From Gemmatimonadaceae bacterium (GTDB lineage: Bacteria > Gemmatimonadota > Gemmatimonadetes > Gemmatimonadales > Gemmatimonadaceae), in the NCBI GenBank assembly GCA_013813715.1, contig JACCRF010000001.1:1-64000 (forward strand): DNA of 64,000 nt, read 5' to 3'. This document shows, piece after piece, positions 1 to 7,231 of the stretch. The position numbers were made by a program, and so were the translations under genes. The stretch's first letter is position 1. Every line of letters begins with the position of its first letter. A model generated the notes under the pieces. The model was not told the DNA's origin, made no database searches, and saw only the letters and a program-made list of their open reading frames with translations.

Positions 1-2
1 TC

Positions 3-272
3 ATCCGCGAGCTCCTCGACCGCCGTCTCATCGCGTGCGGCACGGTGCAGGAAGGAGCGCGATCGATTTACCGCTGGGAAGGCAAGATCGCCGACGAGCA
101 GGAAGCGATCGTCATGCTCAAGACCCGCTCGGGTTGCATCGAGGGACTTCGTCGCGCTTTCGCCGAGCTGCATCCCTACAAGGTCCCCGAGCTCCTCGCG
201 ATCCCCGTAACAGGCGGCCTCGAGCGCTACCTCGGCTGGATCAACAGCGAGACCAGCCTCACCATCGCGTGA
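3..272 (+). CDS. cutA: Divalent-cation tolerance protein CutA (3' part)
   Basis: The frame is open from the left window edge, so the N-terminus is missing; 89 residues are present. They carry the CutA core, GARSIYRWEGKI followed by ELHPYKVPELLAIPV and the C-terminal YLGWI. CutA1 proteins are small trimeric proteins of about 105 to 115 residues with a PII-like fold, linked to copper and other divalent-metal tolerance; the exact biochemical role is unsettled. The TGA stop overlaps the GTG start of the next gene (GTGA), suggesting translational coupling. Confidence 0.93.
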   Translation: MRELLDRRLIACGTVQEGARSIYRWEGKIADEQEAIVMLKTRSGCIEGLRRAFAELHPYKVPELLAIPVTGGLERYLGWINSETSLTIA

Positions 273-1144
273 CGCGCCGTGTAGTCGCGATCTCGATTAT
301 CGCGATCTGGATTGCAGGGCTTGGAATGCTCTATCGCCGGAACGTCACGCGCACGCCTGAGGAGTCGCTCACGGAGGCGGGACTTCGCATCGCACCCGCC
401 GCCTACTATTACATGCTCGAGCAAGGCGGCCGGCAGGTGGGCGCGGCCGCATCCTCGATCGACACAACCATTACGAGGATCGTGTCGGTGGATTTCGTGC
501 GCGGTGCTGTGCCGGTGGGAAACGACACGCTGCGTCTCGAGGCCAGGTCCGAAGCACGATACACGCGCGGTCTCCGCCTCAGAGATTTCCTGATTCGCGC
601 CGACGGCGATCTCACGCCATTTACGCTCCGCGGCGTGATGCAGGAGGGCGAGGAGAAGACGCTGCGCGTCACCGCGGATGCGCAGGGCGAGAAGCCAATC
701 ACTCAGGAGTCGATCGCCGCGACGCCGGTGTTTCTTCCTACGATGCTACCGGCCCCCCTGCTGCTCCGGCGAAAGCCGCGGCTCGGAGACTCGGCGCTGG
801 TGGCGATGTACGATCCCATCGGACGCACGGTGCGCGAAGTGACCCTGAAGCTTCAGACTGACTCGCTTTTTCTCCTTGCAGACAGTGCGTCGTTCGACCC
901 GACGAGCGGGCGCTGGATCAAAGCGCATCAGGACTCGGTGCGTGGGTGGCGGCTCGGCGGCCCGGAGGCGCCGGTCACCGCGTGGGTCGACGCGTCGGGG
1001 AGACTGATTGCTGCGAGCGAGCCGGGCGGTATATCGCTGCTGCGCACGGCGTTCGAGCTGGCGTTCGAGAATTGGAGGATCGACAATCCTTCAGGCGGCC
1101 GTCCAGACATCGGCGTTCCCGGTCGCAGGCCGCGCTCCCGGTAA
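269..1144 (+). CDS. Membrane-anchored hypothetical protein
   Basis: This 291-residue protein has one N-terminal hydrophobic helix (VVAISIIAIWIAGLGMLY) preceded by Arg residues and then a large extracytoplasmic domain that looks beta-rich. I do not recognise the family; the YYYMLEQGGRQVGAA stretch faintly recalls N-terminal domains of bacterial transglutaminase-like proteins, but no Cys-His-Asp triad is visible. The GTG start was chosen because it overlaps the cutA stop and lies directly before the membrane helix; the frame is open further upstream but runs through cutA. Downstream lies an ABC ATPase fragment, so it may once have belonged to an ABC export locus (inference). Confidence 0.75.
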   Translation: MTRRVVAISIIAIWIAGLGMLYRRNVTRTPEESLTEAGLRIAPAAYYYMLEQGGRQVGAAASSIDTTITRIVSVDFVRGAVPVGNDTLRLEARSEARYTRGLRLRDFLIRADGDLTPFTLRGVMQEGEEKTLRVTADAQGEKPITQESIAATPVFLPTMLPAPLLLRRKPRLGDSALVAMYDPIGRTVREVTLKLQTDSLFLLADSASFDPTSGRWIKAHQDSVRGWRLGGPEAPVTAWVDASGRLIAASEPGGISLLRTAFELAFENWRIDNPSGGRPDIGVPGRRPRSR

Positions 1145-1149
1145 CGCGC

Positions 1150-1190
1150 AACGGGCACCTGGTACCGGGATGCCGGGTACCGCGTAACGC
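1150..1190. repeat. GGTACC-rich palindromic repeat, copy 1
   Basis: The gap between the membrane protein and the ABC fragment is filled with short interlocking palindromes: GGTACCGGGATGCCGGGTACC-type arms followed by CGCGTAACGCG. Similar words (ACGCGTT, CGGGTACCGGGTGCCGGG) recur inside the gene at 26016-26072, and ACCGCGTAAC recurs in the spacer near 57406. I read this as a small dispersed palindromic element; only sequence words, not full-length identity, support it. Confidence 0.45.
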
Positions 1191-1222
1191 GTCCCACCCT
1201 CTGCTCGTCCTAGGGTGACCCC

Positions 1223-1441
1223 ATGATAGAACTCAACGCACTTACCAAGCGCTACGCAGCCTTCACGGCCGTGGACGCAATCGATCTCACCGTTCCCAAA
1301 GGTGAGCTGTTCGGCTTCCTCGGTCCGAACGGCGCCGGCAAGTCGACAACTCTCCGCATGATCGCCGGTATCCTTCGCCCCACGGCCGGCACAGTCCGAA
1401 TCGGTGGCGTGGACGTATCGTCGAATCCGATGGCCGCGTTG
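1223..1441 (+). pseudogene. ABC transporter ATPase, 5' fragment
   Basis: The first 73 or so residues are a good ABC ATPase N-terminus: MIELNALTKRY, Walker A GPNGAGKST at about residue 36, then LRPTAGTVRIGGVDV. Homology stops at SNPMAALL, just before the Q-loop region; no signature LSGGQ, Walker B or H-loop follows. The frame ends at 1468 inside the opposite-strand brnA gene. An intact ATPase would be about 240 to 310 residues. The fragment has a good start and could still be transcribed from the upstream gene, but it cannot form a working nucleotide-binding domain. Confidence 0.85.
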
Positions 1442-1816
1442 CTACCGTCCGCGCGAACGACCCGATGACGTGGTTTTGGATGGTGTCGCCACGTCACGTC
1501 GACGATGCTCGACGAAAGCCCGGAGCACGGCATTCATCCGTGACTGGTAGCGCGGGCCGGTACTTCGAAACCACTCGATAACGTCAGGATCCAGGCGGAG
1601 CGAAATCGCTCGCTTGCGGACGGGCTCGACGAGACCGCCGGCCTCCAACCAACTCGCCTCCGCCAGCGGATTCTCACGATCGCTCCGGGCACCTCGATCC
1701 GCCTCAGCATCCGTCATCGCGCGGAGGCGAGCCCAATCCGTCCCCGCGCGCGGCGCCATGCGGGGTTGATCCTTCCGCTTAGCGGGAACCCCCGCCGTGG
1801 AACGTTTCACGCTCAT
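1442..1816 (-). CDS. brnA: BrnA-type antitoxin
   Basis: This 124-residue protein ends in the BrnA DNA-binding region: KRAISLRLDPDVIEWFRS, then GPRYQSRMNAVLRAFVEH, a ribbon-helix-helix-like segment. Its N-terminal TDWARLRAMTDAEAD is also usual for the family. BrnA neutralises the RNase toxin BrnT and autorepresses the operon. The ATG lies inside the end of the brnT reading frame, the normal brnT-brnA overlap. The last 15 or so residues look non-native and may come from the junction with the ABC gene. Its toxin partner is truncated, so this is probably an orphan antitoxin. Confidence 0.85.
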   Translation of the reverse strand: MSVKRSTAGVPAKRKDQPRMAPRAGTDWARLRAMTDAEADRGARSDRENPLAEASWLEAGGLVEPVRKRAISLRLDPDVIEWFRSTGPRYQSRMNAVLRAFVEHRRRDVATPSKTTSSGRSRGR

Positions 1817-1965
1817 AGCGCGTTGCCCTGCGGGCGGAAATGATCCAGCGAACGACCCCTTCGGTAGTCCGCTGATCGGTGTAGACCACGGTAATTTCGA
1901 TCCCTTGCACCAGCCCGACCGCGGCCCAACGCTCCTCTCCGTAGGCGCGGCGACGACGCGGGTGC
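1779..1965 (-). pseudogene. brnT: BrnT toxin, 3' remnant
   Basis: On the minus strand the frame encodes AYGEERWAAVGLVQG, then TVVYT and RWIISARRATRYERETF, the C-terminal half of the BrnT ribonuclease family (about 90 residues when whole). The N-terminal half, which begins with a DxxK-NxxKHG-type motif, is absent: upstream of about 1965 the DNA reads instead as ankyrin-protein sequence on the other strand. The fragment overlaps brnA by 38 bp as in intact operons. No start codon in a suitable place is seen, so no working toxin is expected. Confidence 0.8.
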
Positions 1966-1972
1966 GCGATCG

Positions 1973-2159
1973 ATGTTGCGCGAGCATCCCGGGATTTATC
2001 GAGTCCATGACGGCGGCCGACCATCGGGCAATCACCGACGCGGCGTGGAATGGCGACGCGCGGGCCGTCGCGTTGATGATCGAGCTGGGCTTCGATCCAC
2101 GAACCCCCGGTCACGACTCGGGCACGGCGCTGCACTGCGCGGCGTGGGAAGGCTCAGCG
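1973..2159 (+). pseudogene. Ankyrin-repeat protein fragment with frameshift
   Basis: Two plus-strand frames join to give an ankyrin-like stretch: LREHPG in one frame (from 1973), then FIESMTAADHRAI, DAAWNGDARAVALMIELGF and GTALHCAAWEG in the next. The frame change falls at the CCCGGGA run near 1988-1994. About one and a half ankyrin units remain; the frame then runs into the 3' end of the convergent ccm operon. I see no beginning or end of a complete protein, so this is a decayed remnant. Confidence 0.7.
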
Positions 2160-2162
2160 ATC

Positions 2163-2522
2163 TCACGAAGTGGTTCCGATCGCAAGCGCAAGTCCGCAAT
2201 TGGAGCAGTACCGCGCGTCAGTCTCCGGCCTTGGGCCGCAGTTCTCGCAGTCAGTCCCTGTTCCGCCACGCATAACCTCGATCGCGCGCCGCGTGTACGA
2301 CTCCTTCATCTCGCTGTAATCCGAGTCCGACAACTTGCCCGTCGCACGGTCGAACTCGATCTCGCGCAGCGCTTCCACGGCGCTGTTCTGTGGCGATTCA
2401 CTCGCGGGTTCGGCCGCCGTGGGTTTCACGTTGACCATTGACGGGCCGGCTACAAGCAACGGATAGAGAACGAACGAGAGCGCGGCGAGCGCGAGCACCG
2501 TGCCGATTATCAGCGCACTCAA
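2163..2522 (-). CDS. CcmI-like membrane protein with zinc ribbon
   Basis: This 119-residue protein has one N-terminal membrane helix (LIIGTVLALAALSFVLYPLL), a short cytoplasmic or periplasmic stretch, then ALREIEFDRATGKLSDSDY, which resembles the N-terminal region of CcmI-type apocytochrome chaperones. It ends in a zinc ribbon with two CxxC pairs (CENC and CSNC). It starts with TTG overlapping the ccmH stop (TTGA) and is the last gene of the ccm operon. A role in presenting apocytochrome c to the haem ligation step is inferred from position; the zinc ribbon is not part of classical CcmI. Confidence 0.75.
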   Translation of the reverse strand: MSALIIGTVLALAALSFVLYPLLVAGPSMVNVKPTAAEPASESPQNSAVEALREIEFDRATGKLSDSDYSEMKESYTRRAIEVMRGGTGTDCENCGPRPETDARYCSNCGLALAIGTTS

Positions 2523-3118
2523 CGGTCGTCTCGCACCGCCGCACTCAACGCCTCGAGCTCGTCCGGAGTCGCATCGATCGCCCGAGCCGCTACTGCCGCG
2601 CCAGTCGCGCCTGAAACAGGTGCGGCCGACTCCGCCCGGCGCCTCCACCGGCGAGAGACAGCCGCTACCGCAATACCGCCCGCGAGGACGACAGCAAACG
2701 GCATGATGTATCCCACCCAGTTGAATCCCTGCTTGAGCGGCGACATGAGAACTCGCTCGCCGTACACCGCCTGGAACGCGGCGAGTATCTCCCTGGCAGC
2801 GTAACCGCCCGCGACAAGTCCCATTACGTCGGCATGCATCGCTGGTGACACCGCGCATGAGAAGTCGGTCGTCCGGCAGGTATAGACGTCGAGCACACAA
2901 CCGCACTGGCACTTGATCTGATGCTCTAGATCGTCCCGCTGCTCGTCGCTCAGCACCGCTGCGGCTTCCGGTTTCGCCCCGAGCTTAACCGGCCGATACG
3001 CATCCTGCTCCATCGGCCCCGACATCGTCTGCGCCGGCTGCTGCGCGCGAACGGTCGCCGCCACGAGAGTCGTCACGCCCCCAATGACCGCTCCCACAAA
3101 TTCCCTGCGGCTTTGCAT
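2519..3118 (-). CDS. ccmH: Cytochrome c biogenesis protein CcmH
   Basis: CcmH/NrfF-type thiol protein of 199 residues, anchored on the periplasmic side. An N-terminal signal (MQSRREFVGAVIGGVTTLVA) precedes the domain with CQCGCVLDVYTC, the redox-active cysteine motif that reduces apocytochrome CXXCH cysteines, and the conserved DFSCAVSPAMH. A C-terminal helix (GYIMPFAVVLAGGIAVAAV) anchors it. The ATG was chosen because it begins the signal peptide and overlaps the ccmF stop (TGATG). The SRREFVG sequence looks Tat-like, although the domain contains no obvious cofactor. Confidence 0.9.
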   Translation of the reverse strand: MQSRREFVGAVIGGVTTLVAATVRAQQPAQTMSGPMEQDAYRPVKLGAKPEAAAVLSDEQRDDLEHQIKCQCGCVLDVYTCRTTDFSCAVSPAMHADVMGLVAGGYAAREILAAFQAVYGERVLMSPLKQGFNWVGYIMPFAVVLAGGIAVAAVSRRWRRRAESAAPVSGATGAAVAARAIDATPDELEALSAAVRDDR

Positions 3119-5160
3119 CACGCCTCGACGAGTTCCCTCGTCTCGGCCGCGGTATCGACCGGACGCATCACCGCCGCATAGCCGCTCTCGACACGCCGGC
3201 GCCTGGCCTGAGGCCACATCACGATCAGGCCGCCGATCGCCATCAGCCCGCCGCCCAGCCAGACCCAGCGCACGAGCGGATTGAACGAGACGCGGATTTC
3301 CGCGCCTCCATCCTCCCGCACGCCGGCGAGTACGACGTAGACGTCCTGCCTGAACGATCCCTTTATACCAACCTCGGTTGACGGCTCGAAGGTCGGAGCT
3401 CCCCGGCTATCCACGTGCTGCCGTTTCTCGCTGGTCATCACTCCCACGCTCTTCCCATCGCGACTGACATCCATGGCGAGTGCCGTGACCTGCCGGTTCA
3501 GCAGGTTGTACGCGGACACGCCCTGGCTGACGAACTTCCAGCGGTGTCCGAACGGGTCGGTCAGCTCTCTCGTGTCACCTTCGCGGAGCGTCACGTCGAA
3601 GTCTTTCTTGAACGCGAGACCGGCGAACGCCGCGAAGATCACGACAATCCCCGCATGCACGATGTAGCCGCCGTACCGCCGCCGGTTGCGCGCGACGAGC
3701 CGCGCGAATCCCTGAACCACATTTTCCGAGTACATCCGCCGCCGCGCCCCCACGCCCTTGTAGAACTCCTGCACTATCGTCATCGCCACGAGGCCGGCGA
3801 AAGTGTAGGCGAGCACCGCGGTGAAGTCACGCATTCCGAACAGGAGCACGACGAAACCAGCCGTGAGCCCTCCGATGACCGGCCCGGCGAACTGTCGCTG
3901 AAGGTTCGCAACCGATGCCCGCCGCCACGCGATCAGCGGTCCGATGCCGGTGAGGAGCAGCAGCGCCAGGCCAAGCGGAACGTTGACCGCATTGAAGAAC
4001 GGCGGACCGACGGTAATCTTCTCGCCGCGAACGGCTTCGGTGATAATAGGGAAAATCGTTCCCCATAGCACCGAGAACGCGATGCCGACGAAGATCACGT
4101 TGTTATAGAGAAACGCGGCCTCCCGGCTGACCATACTCTCCAGGCTCGCCTTCGCTTCGAGGTCCTTGAGCCGGGTCGTGACGAGGTACGCGGTCACCGC
4201 AATGCCCAGGACAAGAAATCCCGCAAACCAGTTTCCAACGGGCGACTGCGCGAACGAATGGACGCTCGAGATGATGCCACTGCGTGTGATAAACGTTCCG
4301 AATATCGAGAGAAGGAATGTTGACACCACGAGGGTGACGTTCCACTTCCGAAGCATGCCGCGCTTTTCCTGAACCATTATCGAGTGCAGGAACGCTGTGT
4401 TCACAAGCCATGGAAGTAGCGACGCGTTCTCGACGGGATCCCACGCCCAGTACCCACCCCATCCCAGCTCGACGTAAGCCCACCACATGCCGAGGACAAT
4501 TCCAACTGTGTTGAAGAACCACGAGAACAGCGTCCAGCGGCGCACTGCGGCCAGCCATTCCGCGTCGAGGCGTCGCGTGAGCAGCGCCGCGATCGCGAAC
4601 GCGAACGGCACCGTCGTTCCGACATAACCCAGGTACAGGGTCGGCGGATGGATCGCCATACCGGGATTCTGAAGCTGCGGATTCATCCCGCGGCCATCGG
4701 GGGGAATCCAGTCGAGCCGTTCGAACGGATTGGCGCCGAGGCACATCGTCGCGAGAAAGAACAGCAGCACAACGGCGAGCGTTCCGGACACATACGGCAT
4801 CAGCTCGCGGTTGCGCGCGCGATTCGTGTACAACGCGGCCGATGCATACATCGCGAGGATCAAACACCAGAAAAGCATCGAGCCGGCCTGGCCGGCCCAG
4901 AACGCCGTGAACGTGTAGACCGTCGGCAGATTGGCGCTGCTGAACGACGCGACGTACTTGATGGAGAAGTCGTGCGTGAAAAGCGCGGTCCAGAGTCCAG
5001 CCGAAGCCAGAACGACCATCGCGAGAGTCGCATGAACCGCGCGCTCACCGCTCCGTGCGAGATCGTTGCGGCGGAGCGCGCCGCCGGCGAACGACACCGT
5101 CGCCGCCCAGGTCGCCATGAGAAGCGCGACCCACAGCGACAGCTCACCGACGAGAATCAC
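3118..5160 (-). CDS. ccmF: Haem lyase subunit CcmF
   Basis: Integral membrane protein of 680 residues with about 14 to 15 hydrophobic helices. It holds the WWD haem-handling motif WGGYWAWDPVENAS, preceded by WWAYVELG, and the HPPTLYLGYV and HSIMVQEKRG segments typical of CcmF. CcmF takes haem from holo-CcmE and, with CcmH and CcmI, ligates it to apocytochrome c. A periplasmic soluble loop lies near the C-terminus (KKDFDVTLREGDTREL onwards). The GTG start overlaps the ccmE stop (GTGA); an upstream extension exists but overlaps ccmE. Length fits the family. Confidence 0.96.
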   Translation of the reverse strand: MILVGELSLWVALLMATWAATVSFAGGALRRNDLARSGERAVHATLAMVVLASAGLWTALFTHDFSIKYVASFSSANLPTVYTFTAFWAGQAGSMLFWCLILAMYASAALYTNRARNRELMPYVSGTLAVVLLFFLATMCLGANPFERLDWIPPDGRGMNPQLQNPGMAIHPPTLYLGYVGTTVPFAFAIAALLTRRLDAEWLAAVRRWTLFSWFFNTVGIVLGMWWAYVELGWGGYWAWDPVENASLLPWLVNTAFLHSIMVQEKRGMLRKWNVTLVVSTFLLSIFGTFITRSGIISSVHSFAQSPVGNWFAGFLVLGIAVTAYLVTTRLKDLEAKASLESMVSREAAFLYNNVIFVGIAFSVLWGTIFPIITEAVRGEKITVGPPFFNAVNVPLGLALLLLTGIGPLIAWRRASVANLQRQFAGPVIGGLTAGFVVLLFGMRDFTAVLAYTFAGLVAMTIVQEFYKGVGARRRMYSENVVQGFARLVARNRRRYGGYIVHAGIVVIFAAFAGLAFKKDFDVTLREGDTRELTDPFGHRWKFVSQGVSAYNLLNRQVTALAMDVSRDGKSVGVMTSEKRQHVDSRGAPTFEPSTEVGIKGSFRQDVYVVLAGVREDGGAEIRVSFNPLVRWVWLGGGLMAIGGLIVMWPQARRRRVESGYAAVMRPVDTAAETRELVEA

Positions 5161-5603
5161 GCGCCGCTGGCCGCGGCGCGGTAGCCGGGTGTGTCCTTGT
5201 ATTTCTCCGGCGCATTCTCGTACCGCGACGCGCACTTGGCAAGAAGCGTCGTTGCGCGGAACGTGCCATCGCGGCCGAGTCGTCCCTCGACGACGACATC
5301 CACGCCGTCAGTGAACGTGTCGGGAGTGATGCCGCGATAGACGACATTGTACGTCTTGGCTCCATCAGTCATCGCGAAGGCCACCTGTCGCCCGCCGGCT
5401 TCACGCCGGATGGAGCCGGGCACGACTCGCGCGCCGACCTTCACTCCGGTCTCGTAGAACGACGGGTCGGCCACCGTCTTCGCGGAGAGCTCGCCGGGAG
5501 TCAGATAGTAGACGGCGGTGTCGCGGATCGAGCTGGCCATGAGGTAGCCGGCCGTTCCGAGCACGAGCACTCCGCCGAAGATGAATTTCGTCCGCGCGTT
5601 CAC
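5157..5603 (-). CDS. ccmE: Haem chaperone CcmE, cysteine type
   Basis: Periplasmic haem chaperone of 148 residues with an N-terminal anchor (FIFGGVLVLGTAGYLMASS) and the OB-fold typical of CcmE (YYLTPGEL, VKVGARVVPGS, VVVEGRLGRDGTF). The haem-attachment motif reads LLAKCASRYE, that is CxxxY where E. coli-type CcmE has HxxxY; Cys-124 would replace the covalent histidine. Such cysteine-type CcmE proteins are known from archaea and some bacteria. It is first in the ccmEFH operon. The GTG start follows the usual N-terminus; an ATG at 5636 is the alternative, neither having a clear ribosome-binding site. Confidence 0.92.
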   Translation of the reverse strand: MNARTKFIFGGVLVLGTAGYLMASSIRDTAVYYLTPGELSAKTVADPSFYETGVKVGARVVPGSIRREAGGRQVAFAMTDGAKTYNVVYRGITPDTFTDGVDVVVEGRLGRDGTFRATTLLAKCASRYENAPEKYKDTPGYRAAASGA

Positions 5604-5730
5604 GAGGAGGAATATATGGAGTGGCCCACCGATCATACAGATCGGTTGAGGAGCCGGCCGCGAGCGGGGCCGCCCTCAACACACCGCCCGGTTGTCTCTG
5701 ACAAAAATAGGTGCCGGTCTCCCGACTCTA

Positions 5731-6093
5731 CTAGCGTTGCGTTCGAGTCAGCACCAGCAGCGCTGCCGCCGCACCGGCGGCATCCCACGCAAGGTCCGAT
5801 GGGCTGAACACTCCCTTCGCGCGCCGATCGTAGATCTCCCGGCCAACCGCGGCCGCTGCAGTAGCAGCGATCGCACCGGTCAAGGCCGCACCGCGGCCCG
5901 CCCCCATCGCCTGCAGCCCGGCAAACCCGAAGCTCTCCACAAATGCAGCAACGAAGAAATGCTTCACCTTGTCGGGTCCCGTCCACGGCTCGGCCTCGGA
6001 GCCCTCAGCGACAGTTCGAGCAGGCCGCACCCCGACTCTCGCAGTGACAGTCGTCTGCGCCCCGGAAGTCATCGGTCCAAGGCAGATGGTCAC
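5731..6093 (-). CDS. Small exported YfiM/DUF2279-like protein
   Basis: A 120-residue protein whose core GPDKVKHFFVAAFVES, GREIYDRRAKGVFSPSDLAWD and a closing Ala-rich helix resemble YfiM/DUF2279-type membrane-associated proteins (function unknown). The annotated GTG start leaves only a short hydrophobic leader; the codons just upstream in frame (RRLGILSILA) would complete a proper signal peptide but have no ATG, GTG or TTG, so either the start is unusual or the leader is short. It follows the hydrolase gene by 56 bp on the same strand. Confidence 0.65.
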   Translation of the reverse strand: MTICLGPMTSGAQTTVTARVGVRPARTVAEGSEAEPWTGPDKVKHFFVAAFVESFGFAGLQAMGAGRGAALTGAIAATAAAAVGREIYDRRAKGVFSPSDLAWDAAGAAAALLVLTRTQR

Positions 6094-6149
6094 CGCGAGG
6101 ATGCTAAGAATTCCGAGACGACCGCCTCTACGCCCACTGTGGCGGGGGC

Positions 6150-7169
6150 TCAGGCGGACTTCCGCTTCACCAATCGAACGAAGCCCGCTGTCTCGTCGAG
6201 CAGCTTCGGCACGATGGGGATATTGGGATCCATATACGACTGCATCTGCTCCTGCCTGCCGGGAGGCGCGGCCTTCATGAGGTGGTTCATTCCCTCCACC
6301 ATCAGCAACCGCGCCGCTGGACGCCCAGCGGAGAGATTCTGCGCGTCCTTTACGTTCACCTGCATGTCAGTCGTTCCCTGAACGATGAGCACGGGTATGT
6401 CGAGCTTTGCTATCTCGGCGCCAGGATCGTAGGCGAACCACGAGACGAGGTACGGCTGAACGCTCGGACGAAACAGGGGCTGGAGCACCGGCGGCATCGA
6501 ATCGGGCTTTTCGCCGGCCTCGATCCTCCGCATGATGCTCTGCGCGATGTCAACGGTTTCCTTCGGAAGCTGCGCCGCAAGCTGCTCGCTGATGATCTCG
6601 AATGGCTTCCGTCCGGCTCCCGCGACGGAAACGAATCCGTCCGCTCCGGCTTCGCGCGCGGCGACCATTCCAATGAGCGATCCCTCGCTGTGCCCCGCGA
6701 CGGTAATTGTCGAAAAGCGACGATCCCCGCGCAACTGCCTGATCCACGCCGCCGCGTCGCCGATGTAGGTCGTAAACCTAAGCTCCGATTCGCGCGTCGC
6801 CGCAGCGGCGCTTTCTGCAACTCCCCGTTTGTCGTACCGCAGCGATGCGATTCCGCGCGCCGCGAGCCCATCGGCGAGCAGCTTCAAGCTGTTGTTGGAT
6901 CCGGGCAGAGCCGGAGTGTTCCCGTTTCTGTCGGTGGGGCCCGACCCGGCGATGATAAGGACGACGGGAACGGGGCCACGACCGTCGGGACTTCGCAGCG
7001 TCCCGGCGATGTTGCCAGTTGGCGTCGCGAGAACCGCCGGCTGCTCGCCCACCGGCTCCGCAGCGACGGGCTCTGGCATCGCACTCTCCGAAAGTGACCT
7101 CTGCGTTACGCATGCCGCTGCGCCCGCCGAGATCGTCGTGACCAGCAGCCACATACGTGCATGCCGCAT
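6150..7169 (-). CDS. Lipoprotein alpha/beta hydrolase (S33-like)
   Basis: A 339-residue alpha/beta hydrolase. The N-terminus is a signal peptide ending in a lipobox-like GAAAC. Catalytic residues visible: Ser-162 in VAGHSEGS, Asp-268 in VQGTTDMQV and His-296 in GMNHLM; GSGPTDRNGN forms the oxyanion-hole loop. Such proteins are serine-aminopeptidase-like esterases acting in the periplasm; the substrate is unknown. The ATG at 7169 was chosen over an upstream one because GGAGGAGC lies just before it. Confidence 0.85.
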   Translation of the reverse strand: MRHARMWLLVTTISAGAAACVTQRSLSESAMPEPVAAEPVGEQPAVLATPTGNIAGTLRSPDGRGPVPVVLIIAGSGPTDRNGNTPALPGSNNSLKLLADGLAARGIASLRYDKRGVAESAAAATRESELRFTTYIGDAAAWIRQLRGDRRFSTITVAGHSEGSLIGMVAAREAGADGFVSVAGAGRKPFEIISEQLAAQLPKETVDIAQSIMRRIEAGEKPDSMPPVLQPLFRPSVQPYLVSWFAYDPGAEIAKLDIPVLIVQGTTDMQVNVKDAQNLSAGRPAARLLMVEGMNHLMKAAPPGRQEQMQSYMDPNIPIVPKLLDETAGFVRLVKRKSA

Positions 7170-7231
7170 CAATGCTCCTCCAGAGAGCTCGGATTCCTGG
7201 CCCAGTATAGCGCCGATAGCGAGAACATGCT

